From: Myxococcales bacterium
GTDB taxonomy: Bacteria > Myxococcota > UBA727 > JABDBI01
Reading direction: 5' to 3'
Length of the DNA stretch: 64,000 nucleotides
Assembly: GCA_023898405.1 (NCBI GenBank)
Contig: CP060221.1
Span: 62,001-126,000 of the forward strand
The notes below the pieces were generated by a model. That model was not told the DNA's origin. It worked only from the letters and a program-made list of their open reading frames with translations, and did no database searches. Position 1 is the first letter of the stretch; every line of letters begins with the position of its first letter. The position numbers and the translations under genes were made by a program. Below are positions 28,455 through 38,690 of this stretch, piece after piece.

Positions 28455-29238
28455 TTTTGTTTTGCTCTTGCAATAAGTGATATAAATCCATATTATCAAC
28501 GTAAAAATTTATATATTTTTCCAGTAAATAATCAAATTGCATTGCGCTCTTAATTGTTTGTAATATTTCTTTTATTTCTATGTTTTCAATAGCGCGTTCA
28601 CCCAAAGCAAGATTTTCTGTTTGTTTTTCAATGTTTTTAAAAACATTGAAAGTCATTTTGTGTAATTCATTGACTAAATTATACGGATTTTTATTATAGC
28701 GATAAATTTTTAACGATGGAACTTTTTGCCGAGCCTCGTTAAAAACAAGCTCAGTGAATAGGTAATTTTTTATAGCACCTTGCCAATTTACTTGTTCATA
28801 AACTTGGTGAATACTTGGCCCATGTTTATGGATAAAAAGATCTTCTTCTAAATATATAAATGCATGTTGATGTTGCTCGTGGGGTTTTAGTACTACTAAA
28901 TCTCCGGGCAAAAGATCTTCGTTATTTTTAATCTCTACGAAATACGGTAATTGAAGAAATGCTTCAAATTCATCTGCGGAGGTAAAGCGTACACAAGAAA
29001 CGGCTCCCAAAAAATATAAAGCAGCGTTCCAACAATTTGGACCAAGTATCGCTGTGGACTTGTTATCCAATAAATTTTTTATTTTGCTCGGAATGCCTTC
29101 TATGACTTCGCTTTCACTATGATACTTCAGGCTAAAATAATCCCAGCAGAAGTTATTTTGTTTATCTCTCGTATCCGAAGCAAAGCTAAAGGTAGAATTC
29201 AGCACAGTCAAAAAAACTAATATTTTATTCACTAGCAT
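28450..29238 (-). CDS. Secreted NlpC/P60-like protein, 3' end set by IS6
   Basis: 262 residues; signal peptide MLVNKILVFLTVLNSTFSFA after an AAGGA site. The middle has the order expected of a papain-like NlpC/P60 or CHAP amidase: Cys69 in GPNCWNAALYFLG, the LLPGDLVVL turn, His125 in HQHAFIYL and a third polar residue near IHKHG. These enzymes cut peptidoglycan stems or host amides. The stop codon TAG belongs to the inverted repeat of the IS6 element, so the protein's natural C-terminus has been lost or altered. Fold assignment is moderate; a host-directed activity is inference. Confidence 0.6.
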   Translation of the reverse strand: MLVNKILVFLTVLNSTFSFASDTRDKQNNFCWDYFSLKYHSESEVIEGIPSKIKNLLDNKSTAILGPNCWNAALYFLGAVSCVRFTSADEFEAFLQLPYFVEIKNNEDLLPGDLVVLKPHEQHQHAFIYLEEDLFIHKHGPSIHQVYEQVNWQGAIKNYLFTELVFNEARQKVPSLKIYRYNKNPYNLVNELHKMTFNVFKNIEKQTENLALGERAIENIEIKEILQTIKSAMQFDYLLEKYINFYVDNMDLYHLLQEQNKR

Positions 29239-29637
29239 TTTTCCTTAATTTTTTAAGCTTCGTAACAAAATAATTATTTTGAATTATCAGGCAAAGCTAG
29301 AGCCAGGGTGGTTAGCATAGAACAACACAATTACAATTCCCAATGAATGGAGCGAATACGTGCAAAGACATTTTGGGGTTATTTATCAATCTGGCATTAT
29401 TAATACATAGCTAAAATGGTAGTTCCCCAAAAAATGTAGCCTTTAGAGTAGGATTTTCTTGTTTAAAGGAAAATCTGTACTTCTAGGCCCCACCACAAAT
29501 GGGGAATTAGCAAATATTCGATAAAAAAAGTTTGCGAGTTTAATAAGAATTGTCGTTTAGGTTACCCTTACGGCTCTACCAACACCATGAAAATGCGATA
29601 GAGACCACTTTTAAACTCCTCGCCAGAAGTTTAATTT
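29239..29637. other. Intergenic, nothing recognised
   Basis: 399 bases between two leftward genes. The right part follows the sulfatase stop and the left part should carry the promoter of the NlpC/P60-like gene. No gene, repeat or RNA recognised. Confidence 0.4.
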
Positions 29638-31362
29638 TTAGATATGCCGATAAAATTCTCGCCAGCGTTTCAACTTAGTTTTATATCGAACAAAAGTTAC
29701 AAACCTCTCATGGTCTCTTATTTTGGATTCAAGCAAGTTAATGCTGTCAAAATTTTGAAGTAAATTGTTTACTTCAAAGCCGTCATCATCCAGGTTGTAC
29801 AGTCGATATTCATCAGGATTTTTTCCGTCTGGATCCCAATAGCGCATAAATGACCATCGTTTTCCTCGCTCATAAAATCTAATTGATTCAACGAACCTGC
29901 TTCCTTGAATGGGTTTAAATGTTCCAAAGGGTACTAAAGGCAGCATCCAACGAGGGAGAAGATTATACCACGTTAAAGCATAGTTATTTTTCCCATGAGA
30001 TATGTCATCTTCTGTGCGAGAGTAGACAACGCGTGAAAAATCCTCCTGTTCATCATCAAATAAAATACCTGACAGGTCTCTACCTAGAAGGGGGAGGGCT
30101 TTGGTGAAATTATTTTCTAATTTTTGCAGTGTTTCATTTGCATCGATATTTAAGAGTCCAAGAATTGTAGGCAATACATCCACATGCCCTACGAACTGTT
30201 TCACTATCCCAGGCTTGATACCAGGGCCCGAAATGAAAAGCGGGACATGGACAATTTCTTCGAACAATCCATGCCATTTTTGTTGTTGTCCGCCTCTACG
30301 GCCAAGGTAATCACCGTGATCGGAGCTGAAAATTATGATGGTGTCGTCATAAAAATTCGCTTCCTTAAGAATATTGATAATACTCATGAGATGCTCATCA
30401 GATTTCTTTAAAAGGCCATAATAAAACTGTCTGAGCTTATTGATATTTTCTTCGCCCTTATAAATGGAATTGATGGCCCATATCCAGCAATACATTTTTT
30501 TGTAAGTGTATTGGTAATCTTTATGCACCGATGCTTCAAAAGAAAGATCCAGAACATCTGTTTCGCGGCAAACAGGGGGAATGGGAGCATTCTGATCTAT
30601 GTGCAACTTACGATCAAGCAAATATTTCCACATCAAAACAATATCGTGGGGGTTTACCAAGTTAACAAAACTAACAAATGGTCTTTCATCCCCATCTTCT
30701 CTTAAGCTAGCTTGTTGATTAATAAATGTTTGGAATTCGCGTACATAGATCGGATCACGATGAAAACCATCGTTTTCTATATCGGGTCCGTGCGGTTCTG
30801 GTCCAAACCACTCATTAGGAAAACCAAAATCTTTTAAAACCTTTGCGTCACGGTAAGCTTGGATATTTTCAGGTATTTCTTTAAATTTGGGGCTTAAGGT
30901 TTGTAGTAATTTTCCTTTTTCATCATATAAGTCTCTATCTGCAAGGTGAAACTTACCAAAATAGCTCAGTTTTTCTTCGTCATAGCCGGCTTCCTGAAGC
31001 CAGTGTCCAACTGTAGGAACGCTCTTTGGGGCAAGTTCTGTCATGCGAGGATCACCTAGCTGCTTAGCCATGCCATTGGTGTTTTTAAGTTCTGTTATTT
31101 CAGGATCTTGGCCGGTATAAAACACTCCGCGAGCTGGCACACAGGCTGTTGCGTTGGCATAAGCATTTTTAAATTCCTTACCTCTTTTTTTAAGCATTTG
31201 TCGCGCAGGCAATTCCTCTTGAGCCCATGTATCGATAACCTCTTCCCAACCATGAGGAGTTATAGATTCTTCATCTGAAAGGATTACAACAATATTTTTT
31301 TTGGCTTCCAAAAACTGTGCCCACAGGCAGATAATCAAGAGTCCTAAAGAGGATTTGAGCAT
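29638..31362 (-). CDS. Secreted sulfatase-family hydrolase
   Basis: 574 residues with a signal peptide (MLKSSLGLLIICLWAQFLEA). Alkaline-phosphatase-superfamily fold: metal site NIVVILSDEES near residue 30, the sulfatase motif C-x-P-x-R as CVPARG (Cys74, the residue converted to formylglycine), IIFSSDHGDYLGRRGG with the second metal ligands, and HVPLFISGPG. It should cleave sulfate (or a related) ester outside the cytoplasm, for example on sulfated glycans. No sulfatase-maturating enzyme lies in the window. Divergent from leuS. Confidence 0.88.
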   Translation of the reverse strand: MLKSSLGLLIICLWAQFLEAKKNIVVILSDEESITPHGWEEVIDTWAQEELPARQMLKKRGKEFKNAYANATACVPARGVFYTGQDPEITELKNTNGMAKQLGDPRMTELAPKSVPTVGHWLQEAGYDEEKLSYFGKFHLADRDLYDEKGKLLQTLSPKFKEIPENIQAYRDAKVLKDFGFPNEWFGPEPHGPDIENDGFHRDPIYVREFQTFINQQASLREDGDERPFVSFVNLVNPHDIVLMWKYLLDRKLHIDQNAPIPPVCRETDVLDLSFEASVHKDYQYTYKKMYCWIWAINSIYKGEENINKLRQFYYGLLKKSDEHLMSIINILKEANFYDDTIIIFSSDHGDYLGRRGGQQQKWHGLFEEIVHVPLFISGPGIKPGIVKQFVGHVDVLPTILGLLNIDANETLQKLENNFTKALPLLGRDLSGILFDDEQEDFSRVVYSRTEDDISHGKNNYALTWYNLLPRWMLPLVPFGTFKPIQGSRFVESIRFYERGKRWSFMRYWDPDGKNPDEYRLYNLDDDGFEVNNLLQNFDSINLLESKIRDHERFVTFVRYKTKLKRWREFYRHI

Positions 31363-31563
31363 AAATGAGTTCTCTCCGATTGCTTTCTTTTTTAAGCTGA
31401 TTCCCCAAACAAATGAAAAGCAATCTTTAGTTCCCTTTGACCTTATTACAAAAAAGAAAGCAGAAATTTTATTTTTTTAGTCAAACCGACATTGCGAGAC
31501 TGGGCTCAGTGGTAAAAAATAACAGCTCGCTCTGAGGTAAGATAAAATTGCAGGAGTTTTTAA

Positions 31564-34062
31564 GTGCGTTATCAACCAAAACTTATCGAAAATAAATGGC
31601 AAAAAGAATGGGAAAATAATTCTCTTTTTATCACCCCACGTGATCTGGACGAATTGAAGAAAAAACCAAAATATTTTGCTCTTGATATGTTTCCTTACCC
31701 TTCAGGAGCAGGGCTACATGTAGGACATCCTGAAGGCTATACGGCAACTGATGTGGTTGCACGTTATAAGCGCATGAAAGGTTTTAATGTTTTACATGCG
31801 ATGGGGTGGGATGCTTTTGGCTTGCCTGCAGAACGTGCTGCTATGAGAGACGGTATCCATCCTGCTGTTATTACCAAACGCAATATTGATAATTTCAGAG
31901 CTCAAATCAAACGGCTGGGATTTTTTTATGATTGGTCGAGAGAAATTAGCACGACTGATGAAACTTACTATAAATGGACTCAGTGGATTTTTTTGAAGCT
32001 CTATCACAAAGGACTCGCTTACTTGGCAGATGTCAATGTTAATTGGTGCCCAGCGCTTAAAACAGTTTTGGCCAACGAAGAAGTTAAAGATGGCAAATAT
32101 GTTGAGACAGGTGATCTGGTTGAAAGACGCTTAATGCGTCAATGGATGCTTAAGATTACTGCCTATGCAGAACAATTGCTCACTGATCTCGACGATGTTG
32201 ATTGGCCCGAGAGCGTAAAAGAAATGCAGCGCAATTGGATTGGCAAATCAGAAGGTGCTGAAATTTCTTTTACTGTCGATAATTCAAGCGACTCATTAAA
32301 AGTTTTCACTACCAGACCAGATACAATTTTTGGCGTGACTTTTATTGCGCTTGCTCCTGAACATTCCTTAGCCAAAACTTTGCTCGATGAAAAACAAAAA
32401 GAAGCAGGGCTTAAATACATTGATGATGCTCAAAAGAAAGATGATGCAGAACGCACCAACGCTAATAAATCAAAGTCAGGCGTATTTACGGGAAGCTATG
32501 CTGTTCATCCGCTGAGCAAAAAGAAATTGCCTATTTATATAGCCGATTATGTACTAGCCAACTATGGATCGGGAGCTGTGATGGGAGTTCCCAGTGATGA
32601 TGAACGTGATCAAGAGTTTGCTCTTCAGTACGCTATCGAAATTATTCAGGTGATCGAACAAGACCGCATGATCAACTCAGATTTTCTTGATGGTCTAACT
32701 CCTCAAACTGCCGGAAAAAAAGCTATCGAAGCTTTAGAGGAGGGTGGTTATGGCACAAAGAAAGTGAGCTATAAATTGCGTGACTGGCTGTTTTCGAGAC
32801 AGCGTTACTGGGGCGAACCATTCCCCATCGCTTATGATTCCAACATGCAGCCTTTTGCTCTGAGGGAAGATGAACTTCCGGTAACACTACCTCAGATTGA
32901 TGAATACCGTCCTACAGATGACGGGCGACCTCCATTAGCACGTGCAGATGATTCATGGCGCACAATTTCTTTGCCTAATGGAGAAAAAGCACAAAGAGAA
33001 GTAAATACTATGCCTCAGTGGGCTGGTTCTTGCTGGTATTATTTGCGCTATATCGATCCGCAAAATGATAGGGCACCTTTTGACAAAGATCTTGAGAATT
33101 ATTGGATGCCTGTCGATTTATATATTGGCGGCGTTGAACATGCTGTGCTCCATCTTTTATACGCGCGTTTCTGGCACAAAGTATTGTTTGACTGTGGTTT
33201 AGTGCACACCAAAGAACCATTTCAAAAATTATTTAACCAAGGGATGATCTTGGCACAAAGCTACCAAGATGAAAACGGAAAATATTATCACCCAAGCGAA
33301 GTCGAAGAAAAAAATGGTGCTTTTTATACAAAAGAAAGCGGCCTGTTATTAAAAACCCAAATCGAAAAAATGTCCAAATCTCGTTCTAATGTGGTAAATC
33401 CCGATGACGTAATTCAACAATACGGTGCTGATTCTATGCGCCTTTATGAATTGTTCATGGGTCCGTTAGAGCAAGTAAAACCATGGCAGATGAATGGTGT
33501 TGAAGGTGTACATCGATTTTTACATAGAGTGTGGAGATTAGCTGTCAACGAAGAGAGCAACGAGTTGAGCTCAGTTTTGCATTTTGGTGAAGAAAGCCCA
33601 GAGCTTTTAAGTGAGCTTCATAAAACTATCCAAAAAGTTGAGCAAGATATCGAAGAATTGCGTTTTAATACAGCAATCGCTCAAATGATGACCTTTGTAA
33701 ATGTTGCAACGGCCAGCGAAAAAATTGCCTGTTCCACTTTAATTCAGTTTTTGCACCTTTTATCGCCCTTTGCCCCACACATATGCGATGAAATATTCAG
33801 CAGGCTTGGACAAAAGGGGTTTTTGCTCGCATCCAGTTGGCCTGTCTTTAATAAAGATTTGCTTATCGAGGATGCCATAAAGCTCGTGGCACAGGTTAAC
33901 GGCAAAGTGCGGAATATTTTGCCAATATCTAAAGGCCTTAGCAAAGAAGAAGTAGAAAAATTAGTTCTTAATGATAGTGAAGTACAGCGATTTATTGATG
34001 GAAAAGAAATCGTAAAAATTGTTGTTGTACCTGATCGATTAGTAAATGTGGTTGTTAAATAA
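31564..34062 (+). CDS. leuS: Leucyl-tRNA synthetase
   Basis: 832 residues, class I synthetase that charges tRNA-Leu in the cytosol. Seen: HIGH-type motif in MFPYPSGAGLHVGHPEGYTA, the CP1 editing domain with FTTRPDTIFG and GVPSDDERD, the WYYLRY block, the KMSKS motif in IEKMSKSRSN, and an anticodon-binding C-terminal domain. The start codon is GTG at 31564 behind AGGAG. Its stop overlaps the era start by one base, so the two are translationally coupled. Confidence 0.97.
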   Translation: MRYQPKLIENKWQKEWENNSLFITPRDLDELKKKPKYFALDMFPYPSGAGLHVGHPEGYTATDVVARYKRMKGFNVLHAMGWDAFGLPAERAAMRDGIHPAVITKRNIDNFRAQIKRLGFFYDWSREISTTDETYYKWTQWIFLKLYHKGLAYLADVNVNWCPALKTVLANEEVKDGKYVETGDLVERRLMRQWMLKITAYAEQLLTDLDDVDWPESVKEMQRNWIGKSEGAEISFTVDNSSDSLKVFTTRPDTIFGVTFIALAPEHSLAKTLLDEKQKEAGLKYIDDAQKKDDAERTNANKSKSGVFTGSYAVHPLSKKKLPIYIADYVLANYGSGAVMGVPSDDERDQEFALQYAIEIIQVIEQDRMINSDFLDGLTPQTAGKKAIEALEEGGYGTKKVSYKLRDWLFSRQRYWGEPFPIAYDSNMQPFALREDELPVTLPQIDEYRPTDDGRPPLARADDSWRTISLPNGEKAQREVNTMPQWAGSCWYYLRYIDPQNDRAPFDKDLENYWMPVDLYIGGVEHAVLHLLYARFWHKVLFDCGLVHTKEPFQKLFNQGMILAQSYQDENGKYYHPSEVEEKNGAFYTKESGLLLKTQIEKMSKSRSNVVNPDDVIQQYGADSMRLYELFMGPLEQVKPWQMNGVEGVHRFLHRVWRLAVNEESNELSSVLHFGEESPELLSELHKTIQKVEQDIEELRFNTAIAQMMTFVNVATASEKIACSTLIQFLHLLSPFAPHICDEIFSRLGQKGFLLASSWPVFNKDLLIEDAIKLVAQVNGKVRNILPISKGLSKEEVEKLVLNDSEVQRFIDGKEIVKIVVVPDRLVNVVVK

Positions 34063-34979
34063 TGAATGATAAAAAAACTTTTGTAACGACGGTTGCTTTT
34101 GTTGGGCAGCCAAATGTAGGTAAAAGCACTTTGCTCAATGCACTGGTGGGGGCCAAAATTGCTCCAACTACCAGAAAAGCACAAACGACACGCAGAATAA
34201 TTCGCGGTATTAGAACCAAAAATAACTGCCAACAAATTTATTTTGATACGCCAGGTGCTGTAAGAACGCAGACAGGGCTCGATCATTTTATGCATGATCA
34301 AATTTTTCAGGCGTTAAATGATGTAGAGCAGGTCGTTGCTATTGTTGATGCCAAGGATCCGATTAAAAAACATGCAGCTTTTATTAATAAGATCAAAAGC
34401 GGTGCTGAAAAAAATAAACAGCCACTGTTGTTGGTAGTCAACAAAATTGACGAGATCAAAGATAAATCAAAACTGCTTGAGCTCACGGCTCTTTATGCCC
34501 AAGAATGTGGCATTGATGAAATCATTCCCTTGAGCGCTGTGACGCAAGACGGACTTGATAATTTATTTGATGCACTTGCACGCAGAGCTTCGGAAAGTGA
34601 GTTTATTTTTAGCGATGAACTTTTTACCGATGCCAGCGAAAAAGAAATCGTTGCTGAACTTATCCGTGAAAAAGCCATGCTTGAGTTAAACGATGAGCTT
34701 CCCTACCGTATTGCTGTGAGCGTGGAGCATTTCGATGAAAGTCGTCGCGAAAATGAAAAAAAACCATTAATTGAAATCGAAGCCGTTTTGCATGTGGAAA
34801 GAAAAAGTCAAAAAGCTATTGTCATTGGTAAGGGTGGGGCAAGCATTAAGACCATTGGCATGCGTGCAAGAAAGGATATTGAATATCTTTTGAACTGCCA
34901 GGTTATGCTCAAGCTTTTTGTTCGCGTCGAGCCTGACTGGACGACTTCTGCCAAGGGTTTAAAAAAACTTGGTTACTAA
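34062..34979 (+). CDS. era: GTPase Era
   Basis: 305 residues; binds the 3' end of 16S rRNA and helps 30S assembly. Seen: G1 GQPNVGKST, G3 DTPGA, G4 NKID, and a C-terminal KH domain with VIGKGGASIKTIGMRAR. The ATG at 34062 shares its A with the leuS stop TAA. A leuS-era pair is less usual than the rnc-era arrangement of gammaproteobacteria. Confidence 0.97.
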   Translation: MNDKKTFVTTVAFVGQPNVGKSTLLNALVGAKIAPTTRKAQTTRRIIRGIRTKNNCQQIYFDTPGAVRTQTGLDHFMHDQIFQALNDVEQVVAIVDAKDPIKKHAAFINKIKSGAEKNKQPLLLVVNKIDEIKDKSKLLELTALYAQECGIDEIIPLSAVTQDGLDNLFDALARRASESEFIFSDELFTDASEKEIVAELIREKAMLELNDELPYRIAVSVEHFDESRRENEKKPLIEIEAVLHVERKSQKAIVIGKGGASIKTIGMRARKDIEYLLNCQVMLKLFVRVEPDWTTSAKGLKKLGY

Positions 34980-34995
34980 AAGTAGATAGACCAAC

Positions 34996-35013
34996 GGAGG
35001 CGATATGGCCTCC
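34996..35013 (+). terminator. Possible terminator after era
   Basis: GGAGGC / GCCTCC hairpin 16 bases after the era stop, followed by an A/T-rich run without a real T tract. May act weakly or with Rho. Confidence 0.35.
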
Positions 35014-35052
35014 AAAATTATATTTAGGTTAGTAAACTCGAGTGCACCATCG

Positions 35053-35556
35053 TTAGTCTTGGAAAGCGTATGATTTTTCTGCTTGCGAGAGTGTGTCAAT
35101 TATCAGCTTGGCAAATTCTTTCGTTCTAGGTGAGTAATGGCTAGGAATTTCTGTGCTTTTGAGCGTTGCTGAGTCAAGAAACGGAAGATACAAGTTTATT
35201 AACTGAGGGCTTTCACAAAAACCTAAAATGTGGTCTCGCTCAAGGAGCTCAGATTGTAGTGCGCTAAGGTAAATATTGACTATATTTCTTGTATCTATGT
35301 TTCCTAAATCTTTTTCGATTGGGAGGACAATCGCTAACTCGGCAAAAACAAGTAAAGCGATAACTCTAGTTTCTGCCCATATATCATCCGAATCAAATGG
35401 ACTAAGCAATAATTCTTCGAACCCTTCAATTAAATTTTTTAGTGTTGGGGTGTCATATTTTTTTGGATTTAGATCAACCCCATGTTTTTCAGCTGCGACA
35501 AAGTCGTATTCAAATTTCTCTAAATAATAAGTGGTATTATTTTGGTGTAAATCCAT
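35053..35556 (-). CDS. Cytosolic protein of unknown function
   Basis: 167 residues from ATG 35556, chosen because TGGAG lies seven bases upstream; another ATG four codons earlier has no site. Mostly helical, acidic, no signal peptide or membrane segment. Recurring SPFDSDDIWAETR and LLERDHILGFCESP segments. No family recognised. Converges with era. Confidence 0.5.
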   Translation of the reverse strand: MDLHQNNTTYYLEKFEYDFVAAEKHGVDLNPKKYDTPTLKNLIEGFEELLLSPFDSDDIWAETRVIALLVFAELAIVLPIEKDLGNIDTRNIVNIYLSALQSELLERDHILGFCESPQLINLYLPFLDSATLKSTEIPSHYSPRTKEFAKLIIDTLSQAEKSYAFQD

Positions 35557-35568
35557 TGATAGCTCCAT

Positions 35569-36295
35569 TTAGGCTCGATTAGGCTTTAATAGTTATTTGG
35601 ATTTTATTCAAGTGCACTTTACGCAATACACTTAACTTTGCGCTGCTTTATTGCCCTGGAGGATTTGTGAGCCGAATTATTGATTCAGCTGTCAGCCCCG
35701 CGCAGCCGGGGATCCAGGCAAAACGCCTAACTGTCCAACTAAAATGAATAATATAAATTATTCCCTGTGATAGCTTCTTCGCTTGCCGTAAATTCTACGA
35801 GATAAGTCATTGCTGGCCCCCGACACAAATTATGTCGTTTCTTTTTGAGCATAGAAAGAGCGCTGCATAGTTAAAAAAGTGTTAATCATTGGACTGAGTA
35901 AGTATTGCCGTCTAGTTAGATTCCCGCCTGCACGGGAATAACAAGGGATAATGGTCAAAAACGCTTTTAGCTTAGAGAAAGATTATTTTTAAAACAATCT
36001 CTAAATAATCAGAAGCCAAATAGGGCAGCTTAGTGCCCAAATAAGCAACAACGTCAGATGGCCTCGGAAAATAGTCAGAATGGCCAGCGGGCGCATTTGA
36101 ATGAAAACCTACGGTTATAGAATTGTTAGTCCAGGGAACCGCATACCAATATGTTGCAAAAAAGGTTTTCACGTCATACTTTCGCCGAAGCGACATTTAT
36201 TAAAAAGAATGCAGAATTGATTTTTTGTACAGCCTCTAACTCAGTTGTTATTGCCGCTGGTTGTATAAGAAAAAAAATGTAATCTGAGGATTAAA
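35569..36295. other. Gene-poor stretch with two REP-like hairpins
   Basis: Two GC-rich palindromes stand out: 35696-35711 (CCCCG/CGGGG, followed by ATCCAGG) and 35921-35938 (TTCCCG/CGGGAA). Both resemble short extragenic palindromes common in proteobacteria. A minus-strand frame at 36196-35972 (74 residues, VVAYLGTKLPYLASDYLEIV) has no ribosome site and may be a gene scrap. The right end carries the GAGGA site of the next gene. Confidence 0.45.
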
Positions 36296-37608
36296 ATGAC
36301 TTTTTTGAGTTTTATTAGCGTCATTATAACATTAGCAATGGGTTCACAAGGCTATGCTGCTGCGATTTCCTCAGCAAGCCCTGCACATGTCGCTGACAGT
36401 CCAACTATACCTAACAATCTGCACTATATTTGGTTTGGTGGTGCTCCGTCCGATACAGCGAAAAGGATTTGCGCGATAGGCTCGCACAGGGAAAACTATG
36501 TGCTCGAGACGAAAATCAAAACTTTACCAGAGCATTGACTGAAGCCCCGCTGGGCAGGAAGTATGAAAGTATCCTTGAATACTTTGAAAACACCTTTTCT
36601 GGTGAAAAACGTGATCATGTGAAGTTGGTTGCAATTGAGAAAGTGTGGTCCGAAATAACAACGTTAGCAAATGAAGGTCAGCTCCCAGATAACAATCTGG
36701 CTGAAGACATTGACGTACTAAGGAAAAGCTTTGATGAAGAGCTTTTGCATCCCATTATGAAGGTAAGAAATCTCGCAGCAGCGAGCGATATCACACGCCT
36801 TGTTATTTTGTACTTATATGGTGGCGTGTATTTTGATTTTGACATTACCGTTGGAATCGCGGGAGGCGATTTTACCTTGGAGATCCCTAAACCGGAGTGT
36901 GATTTCTTGATGGGATTATTTTCCGAGAGAGAAAATAGGTACGTCGTCAGCAATCAAATGCTTTTTTCAAAGCGCCGCGGAAAATTTGTCAGAGAGTATT
37001 TGAGTGTAGTCGCGGAAAACTACCGCAATTTAAATAGCGATTCTCCCGGCACCATTTCAATCGTCGAATACGACGAAGACGCCGTTAAAAATTCGAAATC
37101 TGTCAAGAGACTAGAAATGCAGGTACTACCAATCCACAAAGATCTGCCTGACGAAAAAGCGATGGAGCTATATCATGAAATGGATATTATTAGCCTTTCA
37201 TCCTCCTTTCCTCATAAGACTGAAGACCGAAAAATAAAACTAATTGAATATCTGCAGGGAAAAATCAATATGCTTTATGCCGTCTGTGGCGAATTTGCTC
37301 CAAAAGAAAATCCCATGTCTTTATTCATCACTAAATATAGCGAAACAATACAGAAGCTTCAAAGTGGCCTATGGCCAAGCACAAAACAAAGTAAAATGTT
37401 CGGGTTCGATATCGATAGATTTACTCTAACGTTGGCTGTATCTGGGCCGGTCGCAATGAAAAAAACCGTTGAAAAATACTACAATGGAGATTGTGAACAG
37501 ATCAGAGCTGAAACCAAATTTAATGGTCGATCAACTGACTCAAAGCTCTGGAGTGGAATAATGGATACGCTAAATGAAATTGTAGAGGATGGAGTGTCCT
37601 CGAATTAG
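36296..37608 (+). pseudogene. Secreted DXD glycosyltransferase (TcdA/TcdB-type), frameshifted
   Basis: In the first frame, GAGGA then ATG 36296 opens a signal peptide and the fold's first strand IPNNLHYIWFGGAPSD. Near 36465 the sense passes to the next frame, which runs intact to 37608: AAASDITRLVILYLYGGVYF followed by the DXD triad DFD at 36835-36843 that binds Mn and UDP-sugar, then NQMLFSKRRG. This is the layout of large-clostridial-toxin and Gly_transf_sug glycosyltransferases, which modify host GTPases or other proteins. One base lost or gained at GCGAAAAGGATT would explain the break; a true frameshift, a slippery site or an assembly error all fit. Confidence 0.75.
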
Positions 37609-37703
37609 CCGCTCTATCAAATTCTCGGTGCTCTTCAGTATGAAGACGGCGATGCGGTTCTGCGATATGTATTCTGCAGGCACTTGTTAAGAGGAATTAA
37701 CAA

Positions 37704-38690
37704 ATGACTTATTTGTCAATAAGAGCAACAGCGCTGTTTTCTTTGTTGGTAAGCAGCTCCATATTTTGTAATGATAATTCATATGAATTTGATATGGAAC
37801 GTGCGAAGTTCTTTGTGGAATATGGTAACCAAGAAAAACAAGACGCGGTTACGGATGACATGAGGCAGCAGCTACACCAAAAAATGGATGAAATGATTTC
37901 TTTTTTTGCCACGTACATCAAAGCAGGAAAAAATTATTGCAAAGTTAAAGATGAGCTAAATGCACTGAGCATTCAGATCGATGATATGAAATCATTGAAT
38001 AATATTAAGTTTGAAACTTTTTTTATTGTTGGAACCAAGCTATGCATGATGACAGATTTAGCTCAAGATCGATATTGTGGGGTTTTTAATTCAACCGCTG
38101 ATTTTCTTCTCAATGAGCAAAGATTAGAGGACAGTAAATTATTTTTATACGCTGACGTTAGACACGTTAAAATTGGGTCCGATTCCGTCAATAAGTATTG
38201 CATTCCGATATACAGCGAATCTGGGCTGTTTGGAATTGGTACATGGCTCTACACCGTTGCTCATGGATACGACATTCTTAGCTTTTCAGCCAAACCTGGA
38301 CCTGCACATCGAGGAAGATTCCAGATGTCGTCGATGTCATTGCTCGGTCATGATCTTGTCCATAACGATGGAGACAGATTCTTTTTTTTCGGCGAAGGAA
38401 AAATGCATCTCGTGTGGAAACAATATTCAGAAAATTTCGAAAAAGTAACTCAACTTTTTAATTCAGAAGTTAATCCCAATGCTAAAATCGATAAACTACT
38501 TCTTTTCATATGGCTGCACGAATATACTGATTGGATCAGTAAAGATTCGGCAAAAAAATCATGGCAAAATGCTGAGAATTTTTGCAGATGGAAAAAAGGC
38601 CAAGGTTCAAACAACAACGAAGGAGATTTTGTTGATGAGTTTTATCGCTTAGGCCTCATCCCTAGCGATGATTTGAATCAGTTTGCCTAA
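37704..38690 (+). CDS. Secreted protein of unknown function
   Basis: 328 residues with a signal peptide (TALFSLLVSSSIFC) and a good AGAGGAA site before ATG 37704. The mature part has several Cys (YCKVKDEL, KLCMM, DRYCGVF, KYCIPI) that could form disulfides, and a His-rich element LLGHDLVHNDGD that could bind a metal. No family recognised. It follows the glycosyltransferase by about 95 bases and may be co-transcribed. Confidence 0.65.
   Translation: MTYLSIRATALFSLLVSSSIFCNDNSYEFDMERAKFFVEYGNQEKQDAVTDDMRQQLHQKMDEMISFFATYIKAGKNYCKVKDELNALSIQIDDMKSLNNIKFETFFIVGTKLCMMTDLAQDRYCGVFNSTADFLLNEQRLEDSKLFLYADVRHVKIGSDSVNKYCIPIYSESGLFGIGTWLYTVAHGYDILSFSAKPGPAHRGRFQMSSMSLLGHDLVHNDGDRFFFFGEGKMHLVWKQYSENFEKVTQLFNSEVNPNAKIDKLLLFIWLHEYTDWISKDSAKKSWQNAENFCRWKKGQGSNNNEGDFVDEFYRLGLIPSDDLNQFA

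Noticed and set aside
31363..31563. T-box or leader-peptide control of leuS
   Set aside because: No run of Leu codons, no T-box consensus and no antiterminator pair seen.
35972..36196. 74-codon minus-strand frame as a gene
   Set aside because: No ribosome site and no recognisable domain; kept only as a possible scrap in the intergenic note.
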